64,000 nt of DNA from Morinoia aosen (Eukaryota; Arthropoda; Malacostraca; Amphipoda; Talitridae), in contig CM059562.1 in assembly GCA_030386875.1 (NCBI GenBank), positions 71,298,201 to 71,362,200 on the forward strand, in the 5' to 3' direction. Position 1 is the stretch's first letter. Every line of letters starts with the position of its first letter. The notes beneath the pieces are model-generated. The model saw only the letters and a list, made by a program, of their open reading frames with translations. It had not been told where the DNA came from and did no database searches. Made by a program: the position numbers and the translations under genes. Positions 51,950 to 62,162 of the stretch are shown in pieces.

Positions 51950-52570
51950 TCAGATTGTCATGAGGCTGAAGGCTCCAAAATCTACGATGTAACACTTAAC
52001 ACCTGTTCAATGTACTTGGAACTCGTGAACATACTCTGAAAGAGGTTGCTGTCGAACTTTTCGTACTTCAAGATTATGCAGCAAACCATCACAGCAACAG
52101 TTGCACGAATCCCAGAAGTCATTGTGAAAGTTGGCGAGAGAAAATAATGTTAGTAAAAAATTCATGGAAGACATTGTTGAAAAAGATAGAATTTCCACCA
52201 AAGATTTCCGTTTCAGTGGTCACTCCTGCGTTTCCAGCTCCTTCCAAATAATTTAAGCTGTCTCAAAGTAAGAAGTTTAATAAACCTAAAGAGGAAAGCG
52301 CAGATGTTAGTCACAAGAGTTAAAGCGGGAGAAAAATCTTGAAGATCGTGTATAAAAAATTGAGCTCGTCAGAATTCAAGTTTCAAAAGCGTCAGGCGTT
52401 AACAAAGCTCCGAAAAAACGACTAGCGAAGGCGAAAGTTCTCTCAAGAAGTCCAAGGCAAGTACGCTCATGGCCGACATCATGTTTTCTGATGAGAAACT
52501 TTTTCCTGTTGAGTCGAAGTTCAACTGCCAGAATGACTGAGTGGTTTTAAAGTCCTATATAACGTCCCAA
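51950..52570 (+). mobile_element. Tc1/mariner-like transposase relic
   Basis: Seen: around 52420-52540 broken frames give KRLAKAKVLSRSPR, then FSDEKLFPVESKFNCQND (with a frameshift between), which fits the block around the second catalytic Asp of mariner/Tc1 transposases (VFSDEKxFxVExxxNxQNDRV). Upstream about 52030-52330 looks like the N-terminal part (EHTLKEVAVELF) but is weaker. Many stops; dead. It lies in the intron before pore exon A. Confidence 0.6.
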
Positions 52571-53113
52571 ATTCTCTAAAAATATTCCGAACAATAATCC
52601 GTCTCGAAAATGATGCACAGTGATTTTTTCCAAAATAAAAAATTGCATTTGATTTTTGTTCTAAGAATTGCTGAAGCGAACTCAAATTTGTATATTGAAT
52701 AAATACTGACTCCTACCCTTGCGGAAGCGAAAACGCATTTCAAAAACCAGCGTGTTCACTTTTTAACAAAAAAATGCAGCTCATCACACGTCAATAGGGC
52801 CATTTTTATAAGATTCTAAGGCTAGGAAACATTTCTCATACCGTTTCCCAATCTAAACTAGTTATATTGTTTTCCGTTGCTCCATACCAGAATCTGATGT
52901 CGATGCTTCTTCTGCACAACTGAAATTTTGAAACGCTTCATTCAGAAACGCAAGGAAAAAATTGCTCAATACATGTTTCAATGTGTAGAGATTTCTCGAG
53001 GCTGGCTGAATGTTGTAATTCAGGCTATGAAAGGGATGATTGAATAATAATAGTCTCGCTGTAAATATAAGCCTAAACTAAAGAATATATCTTAGCTTTT
53101 TTCCAAGGGTTAT

Positions 53114-53153
53114 GTACTACAAATCTATCTTTAGTCGCTCACATAAAGGTCTC
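53114..53153. promoter_or_regulatory. Intronic 40-nt repeat, copy upstream of pore exon A
   Basis: Seen: 40 nt beginning GTACTACAAATC and ending AAAGGTCTC that recur at 55630-55669 with one difference; flanks do not match. It lies 1075 nt upstream of exon A. A role in mutually exclusive splicing is a guess; a transposon fragment is equally possible. Confidence 0.35.
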
Positions 53154-54228
53154 TCTGACATTAGTCATTCGTCATTATTGTCATGCCTAACAGTGTTAGA
53201 ATAAGCTGTTCATCAAATCATTCGTACGGAAACTAAACAATTATGTTATCGCTATTGTTTTCATTGTAAAATGTATTCTCGCTTTTTGAAGTTCTCGTTT
53301 ACGTTCATTTAAGGAATCCTAAAAAAAAGTGTGATCCTTTTTTGGGACTATTTTGTACGCCTTTGCGCGGTAAGAACTTAATTTACAAATAAAGATAATT
53401 CATTTTTCATTTGCTCTAAAGTACTTTTTGTTAAATTATTCATGATGTACACACATTGATCGCAAGGTCACCTGCAGCTAGAGTTGCTGTTGCGGTTTTT
53501 GGTCATTGTGTCAAGTGTTGAAAAAATTATGTATTTTTCTTGCGTTTTTTTTTATCAAGTTTTAGCGTTGCCTTACGCTAATAGACGACTCTGTTTCTTT
53601 TTCTCATTGGAATAGTGAACACAGTCAAACGTTTAAATGTCTTGATACTTTTTATTCATGGACGCTATAAGCAAAAATTTTCCAGCACTGACTTGAAATC
53701 TTTTCAACTCTAGATACACTCCAATGCAGTTCAACATCATTTTTTGTCAGGGCTGAGGCTCTTGTGCTCAAAATAAATCATTAGGCAGCTGAGAATCAAA
53801 GTTTTAGCTGCCGCTTTGCATTGTAGATGAGCATCGATTTTTCTCCATTAAATTTTATGCTTTTCTTCTGAAACCAATTTTATCGATCGTCCCCCTGCGG
53901 CATCCACCCCTCCAGCCCCCATCTCTACGCTGTAAGCACTTCAAGCTTTCCAAGATACCGGATTATGGATGGGCCTTGTTTGTAGCTCCTTCTATAGAAA
54001 ATTTAATTTAAGCTACCGGTTTGGCCAGCAAACTTTCAGAGTCCTCATTCATATATTTTGAAATTGATGAGTTTTATTATGATCGTTTTATGTACACGCA
54101 CCAATTTTCTATCAGAGTACATTACAAATCGATTTATGAAAAGCCCAACACATCCTCTATATAGTTGAATCTTCGGAGTAAACTCCGTAGAGTTCTAATT
54201 TCGTCTCAAATTCAAATTGTCTTCGCAG

Positions 54229-54349
54229 TCATGCTACATCACAGCGCTCTACTTCACGTTCTCTTCCTTAACATCCGTGGGGTTCGGTAATGTGTCACCC
54301 ACCACCAATATCGAAAAAATATTCACGATATTTTTCATGATGCTAGGCT
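54229..54349 (+). CDS. sei: ERG channel alternative pore exon A (SPTTN type)
   Basis: Seen: acceptor ttgtcttcgcag, donor GGCT/gtgagt; 121 nt, phase 0 in and 1 out. It encodes [11 protein letters not shown] (pore helix), [10 protein letters not shown] (selectivity filter GFG), [11 protein letters not shown] (outer mouth) and TIFFMMLG (first half of S6); the last T plus CG of the 58141 exon gives Ser-Leu-Met-Tyr. Known: hERG reads [17 protein letters not shown] here, so A keeps the Ser-Pro pair at 631/632. A shares 36 of 40 residues with B and 27 of 40 with C. Unlike B it has Cys at its second residue and Ile where B and C have Ala after the Asn/Asp. It is one of three mutually exclusive versions. 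Confidence 0.93.
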
Positions 54350-54942
54350 GTGAGTGGGAGTTCCTTGTTGTTGCCGATCTGTACGAACCACACAGTAGAT
54401 CGCTCTGGTTCACTCTGTGTTCGTTGGCAGTGACACAATCACTATATCTATTTGATGTTGTATTTTTATATTATTTACGTGTAATTTTATAATACAAATT
54501 AAATGTGTATTTGATGAACTTGTTGTTGCCACTCGTATAATACAAGTTGTGTTTGGAAGGATGCTAACTCTGCAATTATTTCTCTCACTTCATAACAGGG
54601 TAAATACCTAAAAATACATATTCCTTAATTTCTTTAAGCCTACATTTTACGACACTTTATCAAGAAATATTTTATTAAAATAGAGGTAAATCAGCCTCAT
54701 GTGATTCATTCGTATAATTTGAAAACATTCTCGTACCAAAAACATAAGGTCACGCTCTTTTCTCAATCATCAATAACAGATTTTTAATGCACCTCGAAAT
54801 AAAAATGTTCCATATGTGTTCATATGCTATTTTAACAAAAATCATCATTATAATTCACACACACAAGGTTGAACTCTTCTTTTCCATTTGATACTCAAAA
54901 TGCACAAAACTTCTTTTTTTTCTCGACATTTGGCCGGGGCAG

Positions 54943-55063
54943 TCGCGCTACTTGACCGCTCTGTACTTCACTTTCTCCTCCCTCACCTCCGTCGGGTTCG
55001 GTAACGTGTCACCGACTACAAACGCCGAAAAAATCTTCACAATTTTCGTCATGATGCTTGGGT
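54943..55063 (+). CDS. sei: ERG channel alternative pore exon B (SPTTN type)
   Basis: Seen: a T-rich tract 15-30 nt upstream and acceptor cggggcag, donor GGGT/gtacgc (weaker than those of A and C); 121 nt, phase 0 in and 1 out. It encodes [32 protein letters not shown] and TIFVMMLG. The pore helix and GFG filter are identical to A; the four differences from A are Arg for Cys, Leu for Ile, Ala for Ile and Val for Phe. It starts only 593 nt after exon A ends. Codon usage differs from A at many third positions (Ser TCC TCC ... TCC against TCT TCC ... TCC), so both look maintained by selection rather than a fresh copy. Likely the closest to a standard ERG pore. Confidence 0.93.
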
Positions 55064-57019
55064 GTACGCTTCAGAAATTTCTAGCGTTTAAACTTGACGT
55101 AGGCTATTTTTCATGCAGCGAACGGCAATTTGAAACGTGGGCTGCAAATTGTCCGTGCTCGTGGTTCGCTCGTATTGTAACGTAACGTACATGCTAACTG
55201 CTGTTCCACTGACGTTGAGGGTAACCGTAAACTTTAAAAACATCGTAGCTTGTTTTTTGCTAACCACATATTTGTACTATACCCTCACATTCTCATTTTT
55301 ATTAACCGCAGTTCCTTTCTGAGAATGTCAACCAAGGCAGAGTATCTGCTAACTCAAGTAGAACGTTTTGTCCCTCAATTGTGCCGTTTCTAATTACAAG
55401 CTACGAGTTATGGACGTACGAAGTATTGTTCTAATATGCTTGTACAGGCTCACAACAAAATTTCATGTCAAAATTTCTGGCGGAGAATAAAAAACACAAT
55501 CCTCTTCTGCACACAGCTCTCAGGAAACAGCTTTATCTCGGTTTAAATGGAGACAAGTGCACGATGAATATATTTTAGATACGATTTTAAATATTTTCCT
55601 CTGGTGTTGGCTTATAACAAACTTTACTCGTACTACAAATCTATCTTTAGTCGCTTACATAAAGGTCTCACAATTTTTATGGAACAGTAATCTCACTGTT
55701 CAACATTTTCGGAATAAAAACCTATCCCATTATGGCTTTACTCCCCCAATGTGGGCGCGCATCTTGCACGTCATCAATACGAAGCTGCTTTTCACTGCCG
55801 ATCTTCTGCGCATTATTATTGCGTATTTTACGGTTTCTTAAGGCGAGGTCCGGTTTTATCTGGCGTCTGAAGTGCGGTGGCGCTGTTCAGACGTTCTGGC
55901 GAGACTCGTAAACTCGGAAAGTTTCCACTTCGTGGGATTTATTATTATTTTATTGAGGATTTCTGCCCGAGAACGGGAGCTCTGCGAGGCAACTTGACCC
56001 GCGCGGTCCTCTACAATGGGTCCTTCATGTTCGGAGTTCTTTAATATTTTAATTTCTGAGAGAAATTTCGTTCTTCAAATGCCGACCTAGTCTCGCAAAT
56101 TGAAAAGAAGTTTTCGAATTATTTTTTTCGGGACTTTTTAAAAAGATATTTGCATATCAGAAAATATTCGAAAGAATTGAGTTTTCTTAGGACATCATGT
56201 AATGAAGAGGGATTTTTTATCATTTCATTTGAAAATGAAAACTTGATGGCAGCACTTCTATAGAAGAGCATAGTTCTAACGTGAACATAGTGACGTTTTT
56301 AAAACTTTGCCAATATTATTTAAATTGTTCATTCTCAAGCATTGATTTTGAGGGAAATTTGAGAATAAACTCATTTAATTTTGCAAAATTTTTGATTGTT
56401 AATGGTTAAAATTGCCACGAATCAAAAATTGAACTTTTCATGCTATTGCTAAATTTATTCGTTTTTCACTTGTACTCCAAAACGTCGTATCCTTTCACTA
56501 TTCTCATTTCAATATCGTTAGAGCATCCAAAAATGTTAGAAAAAGTTACTCGTCAGCTGAGCTAACTATATTCTACATCCCTTAACCATAACGTTACAAG
56601 GGATGGGTAAACGGTGAATTTAAGAGTTTTACTTTTCAATTGCTACAAACCTTTTGAAACATTGAACCTGGCAAGTTATATGAAAAAACTAATCGCTTTA
56701 GTGCTCATTTCAGACTAAAAAACTTATCTTCCTTTAATCACTTTTAACATCTCACAGTATACTTATAAAAAACGTTTTTGTCCCAAGTTTGGTTACATTC
56801 AAGCTTTGCTGGTCACTTTTTTTAGTCAAGCCACTTCAGGGGCTTTCGTTTCGCTTTTCATTCTCCCGTTGATGTCTTACTCCAATTCTCCAATGTCAGG
56901 CTGCAGTCAAACGGCTGTGCCGTACATCGCATTTGTAGCGAGGTGCAGCAATGACTCTGTGTTTGGGTAACCTTCTTCGTGCCAGTCTGTGTCACCGTGT
57001 CTGTATCATTTGTCCACAG
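55064..57019. other. Intron between pore exons B and C
   Basis: 1956 nt. It contains the second 40-nt repeat copy and a GC-richer patch at 55850-56030 with no recognised function. No pore motif. Confidence 0.6.
55630..55669. promoter_or_regulatory. Intronic 40-nt repeat, copy between pore exons B and C
   Basis: Seen: same 40 nt as 53114-53153 except T for C in the middle; 1350 nt upstream of exon C. Same orientation. No equally good copy was seen between exons A and B. Confidence 0.35.
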
Positions 57020-57140
57020 GCCAAGTACGTAACGTCACTGTACTTCACGTTTAGCAGTCTCACGAGCGTAGGTTTCGGTAATGTCGCAGCGAACACTGAT
57101 GCCGAGAAGATCTTTACGATATTGGTGATGCTTGTAGGAT
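57020..57140 (+). CDS. sei: ERG channel alternative pore exon C (AANTD type)
   Basis: Seen: acceptor atttgtccacag, strong donor GGAT/gtaagt; 121 nt, phase 0 in and 1 out. It encodes [32 protein letters not shown] and TILVMLVG. The outer mouth differs from A and B: the Ser-Pro after GFGNV is Ala-Ala and the Asn two residues later is Asp. Known: in hERG, Ser631 at this place is needed for normal fast C-type inactivation and Ser631Ala impairs it; ELK (Kv12) channels, which mostly lack such inactivation, have [12 protein letters not shown], close to exon C. Serine codons here are AGC, AGT and AGC where A and B use TCN, a switch needing two steps, which points to an old duplication under selection. 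It shares 29 of 40 residues with B. Confidence 0.93.
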
Positions 57141-58140
57141 GTAAGTAGATTCATTTGATGCTCGTTCTTCCGATCAACTTCTTGAGTTTGTGTTGAACTC
57201 TTGAGAATCGTTTCAGTATTGCCGTATTTTTCATGTTTTTTAAGCTTGCTTCTCTTAAATGGACTGAGGTTAGTTTATCATATAGATCTGTTTGGTTTAT
57301 TTTTGTGCATGGTAATTTAGTGTTCTTCCTCATTTGTTAATTAATTGTAGCTTGTCTTCACCCTCCTGACGTTATATTTATATTTGCTTATTCTTAGTTT
57401 ATCCATTTTGTATGCTTCCCATACTTCTGTTTTTCACCTTTCCTTCATTTTCACTTCCTCTTCTTACATTGTATTGGAAAAATCAGATGTACGCTTAGCT
57501 GCGCGTATATCACAACTTCAATTTAATGGGTGTTGTACATTATTTCGTGCGATTTTTTAGCCTGATCTATTTCATTTTTCTTTCATCGCGTCCTGAATCG
57601 TTTTGGATTATTTTTTGCTCGTGTTTATTTCATCTGAATAACTTGTTGCATGTCTTGCTCACCGTTGACACGTAAGTTGAATATAATGTATTTCATTACA
57701 GAGTTGTGCTTATCAGATCGTTTGGTTTCTTTTTCGATTAGTACTCTGTAGTCTGTTTTACTTTAGCACAATTTGTTTTTTATACCTATAGAGATCTTGT
57801 GTTAAATGTTTTGTACTAATTTTTTCGGCCGATTTTTAGCATGGAGTTTTCCCTTAAATATAGATTATAATATTGTTCCTTATTTTTGATCTCTTAAGAT
57901 TTATAAAATGTGAATTTCAATTACATTGTTTGAAAAATTGAACTTCAGGAAAATTGAATAAATTCCTTATACTAGATGATATTTCGAACTCTTTCACGCA
58001 GTGAATTTAAATAACTTTCCAATTTTCAAACCTTTTCCTGGTTAATGAAACATCATTCTTATAAGTATCTTATCATTAAATAACTTTTTTAAATTAGATA
58101 ACTTATTTCATTTCGTAAATAACTCGCACACTCCTTTCAG
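57141..58140. other. Intron between pore exon C and S6 exon
   Basis: 1000 nt, A/T-rich, with no element seen beyond a normal acceptor. If a common docking site for competing RNA pairing exists downstream of the cluster, it would be here; I could not identify one by eye. Confidence 0.6.
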
Positions 58141-58301
58141 CGCTGATGTACGCCAGCATCTTCGGTAACGTGTCGGCGATCATCCAGCGGCTGTACGCCG
58201 GCACTGCCCGCTACCACACGCAGTTCATGCGCGTCAAGGAGTTCATACGTTTCTATCAAATACCCAATCCGCTCAGACAAAGAATGGAGGAATATTTTCA
58301 G
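58141..58301 (+). CDS. sei: ERG channel exon: end of S6 and start of C-linker
   Basis: Seen: acceptor actcctttcag, donor TTTCAG/gtgaga; phase 1 to 0 (CG completes Ser with T from whichever pore exon is used). It encodes [13 protein letters not shown], the gating half of S6, then [35 protein letters not shown] and MEEYFQ of the C-linker. Known: the Tyr and Phe of MYASIF match hERG Tyr652 and Phe656, which line the inner cavity and bind many drugs; [14 protein letters not shown] is an ERG C-linker signature. This exon is common to all three pore versions. Confidence 0.96.
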
Positions 58302-59512
58302 GTGAGAGAGGGTAGAATGGACGTGTTTTCACGTTATAATGAATAAAACCTGTTGTACTGGGATTTCTTTGCTTAATTGGAATATTTTGTTACAATTTTA
58401 TGGCTTGAATCAGATGTGTTTTAGAGTGTGAGTTCGTAAGTTGTGGCTGAGAAATTATTTATACAGTTCGTTGAGATTCAGTTATAGAAAACTTATCCCT
58501 AGTACCACATCGATTTACTAAAGAAAGAAATCCCTCAGTCCCAAATAAAACGTTTATGTTCAGTTACTAGATCACCGATGGACACATTTCATTGGTGAAA
58601 TTGTCCATGTCTCAAATAGCTTAAATTGCAACAAAAAGCTCGACTTGTCTGCCGGTTTGAGCTGCCTCATGGACACGCTGCCTTCCATGATGAAATACTT
58701 TTAGTTTAAGAAGCGTGAACTAGATGAATTATAATGTTTATTCTTGTTCGTTTGCACCGTTCTGCAGTATAATTCATTAAATTTTTATCAGTTGGGACTA
58801 AGAAGTTTATATCCTTTGAGAAATTTCATAACAAATGTTAGGTAGTCCAGCTCAATTTGTTGCTCTGTAGAATGGGTTCTTGAAATAACATTTTCAAATA
58901 TAAATTTGCCCTAGTATAGAATAGTTTCCTGAAATTTCATTCTCAGAATCAAGATACTATCTTCACAAAATGCGTTGGTGTCGAGCGACAGGAATTAATA
59001 ATGTCAAATTCAGATTTTTTTCTATAACTGAGCTTTAAAATTAACATATATAATATTCTCGGACAATACTACCTGTGTAAATATTAATGTGTGCTTTTAA
59101 TAACAATATTACCAGAAATATGAACTGCGTTTTTCTAATAATTTCAATTCATGATAATAGCTTCAGGTATGCCAGTAAAGAGGAAATCAGAGTCATTCAA
59201 GATTCGGACTGTTGAAATAACAACTTGGACTCCACTAGCTCAGATCACCCTTCCATACTCCTGAGTCTCCTCCTGTGTCTGTACACCCACATTGATGAAA
59301 ATCATCCAAGTCCTGAATTTGTGGCGACCTGCAAATCATCTAAAGAAATATAAAATTTGATACCAGTGACCAAAGGTATCCAGTTTTAACTTCGCGCCAC
59401 GTGTAGGCCATGTGAAGAATTACCAGCCTTAATACATAAGGTATCCATCAACTCTGGAAACTGGATTGCGAAAAAAGAGGCAACATTCTAATGTATCTTG
59501 TGATGTTTGCAG

Positions 59513-59661
59513 CACGCGTGGTCGTACACAAACGGCATCGACATGGGTGCCGTGCTGAACATGTTCCCTGAGTGCCTGCAAGCGGACATCAGCTTGCACC
59601 TCAACGAGAGCTTGTTCCAGTCGTGCCCGTCTTTTGCGGGCGCTACACCTGGTTGCCTTAG
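59513..59661 (+). CDS. sei: ERG channel exon: C-linker
   Basis: Seen: acceptor gtttgcag, donor CTTAG/gtgaga; phase 0 in and 2 out, 149 nt. It encodes [50 protein letters not shown]. Known: [15 protein letters not shown] and [14 protein letters not shown] are the ERG C-linker helices that join S6 to the cyclic-nucleotide-binding homology domain and form the tetrameric gating ring. Its 5' splice site is immediately followed by a minisatellite whose units repeat the donor-like GTGAGA motif (see 59662-60040). Confidence 0.95.
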
Positions 59662-60040
59662 GTGAGACTTGGTTGTCGTGAATGAGACCGAGTTGTCTAA
59701 CGCGAGACGCGATTATTTTCCGTGAGACGTGGTTGTCTTACGTGAGACGTGGTTATTATACGTGAGACTGGGTTATTTTACGTGAGACGTGATTATTTCA
59801 TGTGAGACGGGGTTATTTCACGTGAGACGTGGTTATTTTACGCGTGAGACGTGGTTATTTTACGCGTGAGACGTGGTTATTTCACGCGTGAGACGTGGTT
59901 ATTTTACGTGAGACCAGCTTATTGTGAGTGAAACTAGGTTACTCTAGGTAAAAGTAGGTTACTTTAGGTGGGATTAGATCACCTTTGGTGGGACTATAGG
60001 TTGTTTTGGTGAGACTAGGTCACTTGATGTGAAACGATAG
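59662..60040. repeat. Minisatellite beginning at a splice donor (GTGAGACGTGGTTATTT units)
   Basis: Seen: starting exactly at the donor of the C-linker exon, about 20-23-bp units of the form GTGAGACGTGGTTATTTTAC repeat about 12-13 times to 59920, then decay (GTGAAACTAGG, GTGGGATTAG, GTGAGACTAGG) to about 60040. Each good unit contains GTGAGA, the same six bases as the real donor. Known: GTGAGA is a usable 5' splice-site core, so the array offers many U1-binding decoys. Confidence 0.9.
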
Positions 60041-60563
60041 GTCCTTTAGCCACAATAAACACTACTGAGGAGGGACTGTGCTGCTCAAAACACAATTGTC
60101 TCAACTAAAGCGATTGTTGTGACAAATTCTGAGTGCTACAAAGTCTGAGATAATACGCAAAAAATATAATTACTAATTACTGAAAACGCACTGATTTGAA
60201 ATAATCATAATCACACAGGATTACATTTCTTTAATTCATGTCGTCATTTTTATTTGTTCCGTGTAGGAAGCTTCAGACACATTGAGCGTTTGCGACCCAC
60301 TTTCGGTATTCTTAACTCATTACCGTCAAGGGGATTTCCAAATCCATTTTCATAAACAGCTCTAATATATTTTATTCCTTGTAAAATTTGTGCCCTAATG
60401 TGTTCTTTGGAGTTCATTGTCGAGTGGCAGTCACTTCCTCGTTATGATGTCGGTGACTACATGATGCCGGTGCCAGTTTAATATTAGTGGGTGTGATAAC
60501 GGTAATATGAGTACAAAATGCGGACGTTAAAGGGTTAGCACAAATTGCACTTGTTTCCCACAG

Positions 60564-60706
60564 AGCTCTAAGTATGAAGTTCAGGACGACTCACGCTCCC
60601 CCTGGAGACACGCTCGTCCATAAGGGGGATGTGCTCACCGCCGTCTACTTCATCGCCAGGGGCTCCATTGAAATACTGAAGGACGATGTCGTCATGGCCA
60701 TATTGG
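60564..60706 (+). CDS. sei: ERG channel exon: CNBHD first half
   Basis: Seen: acceptor gtttcccacag, donor ATATTGG/gtgagg; phase 2 in and 1 out. It encodes (R)[48 protein letters not shown]. Known: this is the start of the cyclic-nucleotide-binding homology domain beta roll; [32 protein letters not shown] is the ERG consensus. ERG CNBHDs do not need cyclic nucleotide; their pocket is filled by an intrinsic ligand from the C-terminal end (see next exon). Confidence 0.95.
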
Positions 60707-60734
60707 GTGAGGCACTTCACCATATGAAAACGAT

Positions 60735-60890
60735 TTTAGTAGTTTGAGTCAGGATGAGTGAACTCATGATGTGGCCAAAGATTTAAAGTTTGAGTCAGGA
60801 TGTATGAGTTCATGATTTGAAAAAAGATGCACTAGTTTGAGCCATGATAAGTCAGCTCATGATGTGTCCGAATAATAAATAATGTTTAAT
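60735..60890. repeat. Degenerate tandem repeat, about 55 bp x 3
   Basis: Seen: GTTTGAGTCAGGATG...CTCATGATG(TG) recurs three times with substitutions and small indels, just after the first CNBHD exon. Confidence 0.65.
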
Positions 60891-61164
60891 GATGAGGTGA
60901 TTCATACTGTAATCATTTTCACCAAAATTATTGAAGCAAACTAAGATTGAATTCACTTTGTTATTCATTGCTTTTTCTGGCCCGTTCTGAACTCGATCTT
61001 TCATAGAAACAAACGTCACCTAAATCTATCGTCTGGTTTCTCGAAAACTTCCTAAACACACCCATTCTCCAACCCAATATTTTCTTTAAAAAATCATCCT
61101 CTACGTGAATAACACAAACACAAACCCATTAATTGACACGCTAACTCCTCTAAAAATATTGCAG

Positions 61165-61358
61165 GCAAAAACGACATCTACGGAGAAAATCCGTGCATCT
61201 ACCCGTCCATAGGCAAATCTGCGTGCAGCGTACGCGCGCTGACGCACTGCGACCTGCACCGCATCATGAGAGACGACATTCTCGATGTGCTCGACCTCTA
61301 CCCTGAGTTCCAGGAGACCTTCGCTCGCAACATCGAGATCACTTTCAACCTCAGAGAC
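61165..61358 (+). CDS. sei: ERG channel exon: CNBHD second half with intrinsic-ligand motif
   Basis: Seen: acceptor atattgcag, donor AGAGAC/gtgaga; phase 1 in and 0 out. It encodes [65 protein letters not shown]. Known: VRALTYCDLHKIxRDDLLEVLDMYPEF and ITFNLRD close the CNBHD in ERG; the Phe-Asn-Leu of TFNLRD matches the hERG intrinsic ligand (Phe860-Asn861-Leu862) that occupies the nucleotide pocket. [14 protein letters not shown] differs from hERG (EPLNLYARPGKSNG), a normally variable loop. Confidence 0.95.
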
Positions 61359-61624
61359 GTGAGATTACGTTGTGTTGCGCTTGAATCTCGGTAACGTTAC
61401 ATGTCCTACGGACACGGTTGTGCTAATTTGAATGTGAAGTCTGCGCTTCTTCTGTAGTTACTTTCGTTGTTGACGAAGTCGTTTACGATGTTGATGAAGG
61501 ATTAGAAGTCAAATGAAACTTATTCTGTTAAGTACTGCTTGGAACTCACTCGATATAAGGTGTAGCGTATTTTCTTTATCATTCCAACAGCTCCCTTAGA
61601 ACGATAGCACGATTTTATCATCGG

Positions 61625-61995
61625 AAATTACCTCTCCTACGGGGAAGATGTGAGGCCATGAGCCAAAGGTTAGGTAGGCTTTTTTTAAATAGAATCGATT
61701 TTTGCTTTGTTAAGGATCTTCTTTTCAGTTCACAGCTGTCTTTTTTTTATCAGTACCTGTAACTTTCTCCGTAAGCTTTTCTCTTATTTCATGAGCTTCT
61801 TTCCTAACTTGTTCTTTCTATGTGCTGTAGTGGGAGCACATCTTGCGTGGGAGCACATACGGGGCAAAAATTTTTTGTTTTTTTTATACTCCATACTAAA
61901 TAATGAATTTCTCCTTCCTCTCATTGGAACACCTTTGTTGTGGTTGGGGAGGCCTGGACTAACTTATCTAATCTACTCTTTCTTCCAGTGTGAAC
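61625..61995 (+). repeat. Interspersed repeat family R1, copy 5
   Basis: Seen: TACCTCTCCTACGGGGAAGA, GAGCCAAAGGTTAGGTAGGC, TTTTTTATCAGTACC, TCATGAGCTTCTTTCCTAAC, CTCCATACTAAATAATG, GGAGGCCTGGACTAACTTAT, CTAATCTACTC. In the intron after the CNBHD. Confidence 0.82.
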
Positions 61996-62162
61996 GCGTA
62001 TAACACAGCAAAATGAAATACATTAAACGGTATATATTATTTGGTACAGAAACTTATTTTGTAATTATACTTGCTGCATGGCTCCTAAACAAAATTTTGG
62101 TATTTAACTCTGTGAATGGCAAGTTAGTTAATTTAAATTTAGTTTAAATCGAGAGACTAAAG

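Larger units (their letters stand above)
50040..54228. other. Intron between turret and pore exon A
   Basis: 4.2 kb holding a transposase relic and one 40-nt repeat copy. I looked for a fourth pore exon (GFG filter, YFTF) and saw none. Confidence 0.6.

Noticed and set aside
50040..54228. Search for a fourth pore exon before exon A
   Set aside because: No GFG filter or YFTF-coding motif found by eye in any frame.
57141..58140. Search for a docking sequence complementary to the 40-nt repeats
   Set aside because: No convincing complement found by eye; needs a folding program.
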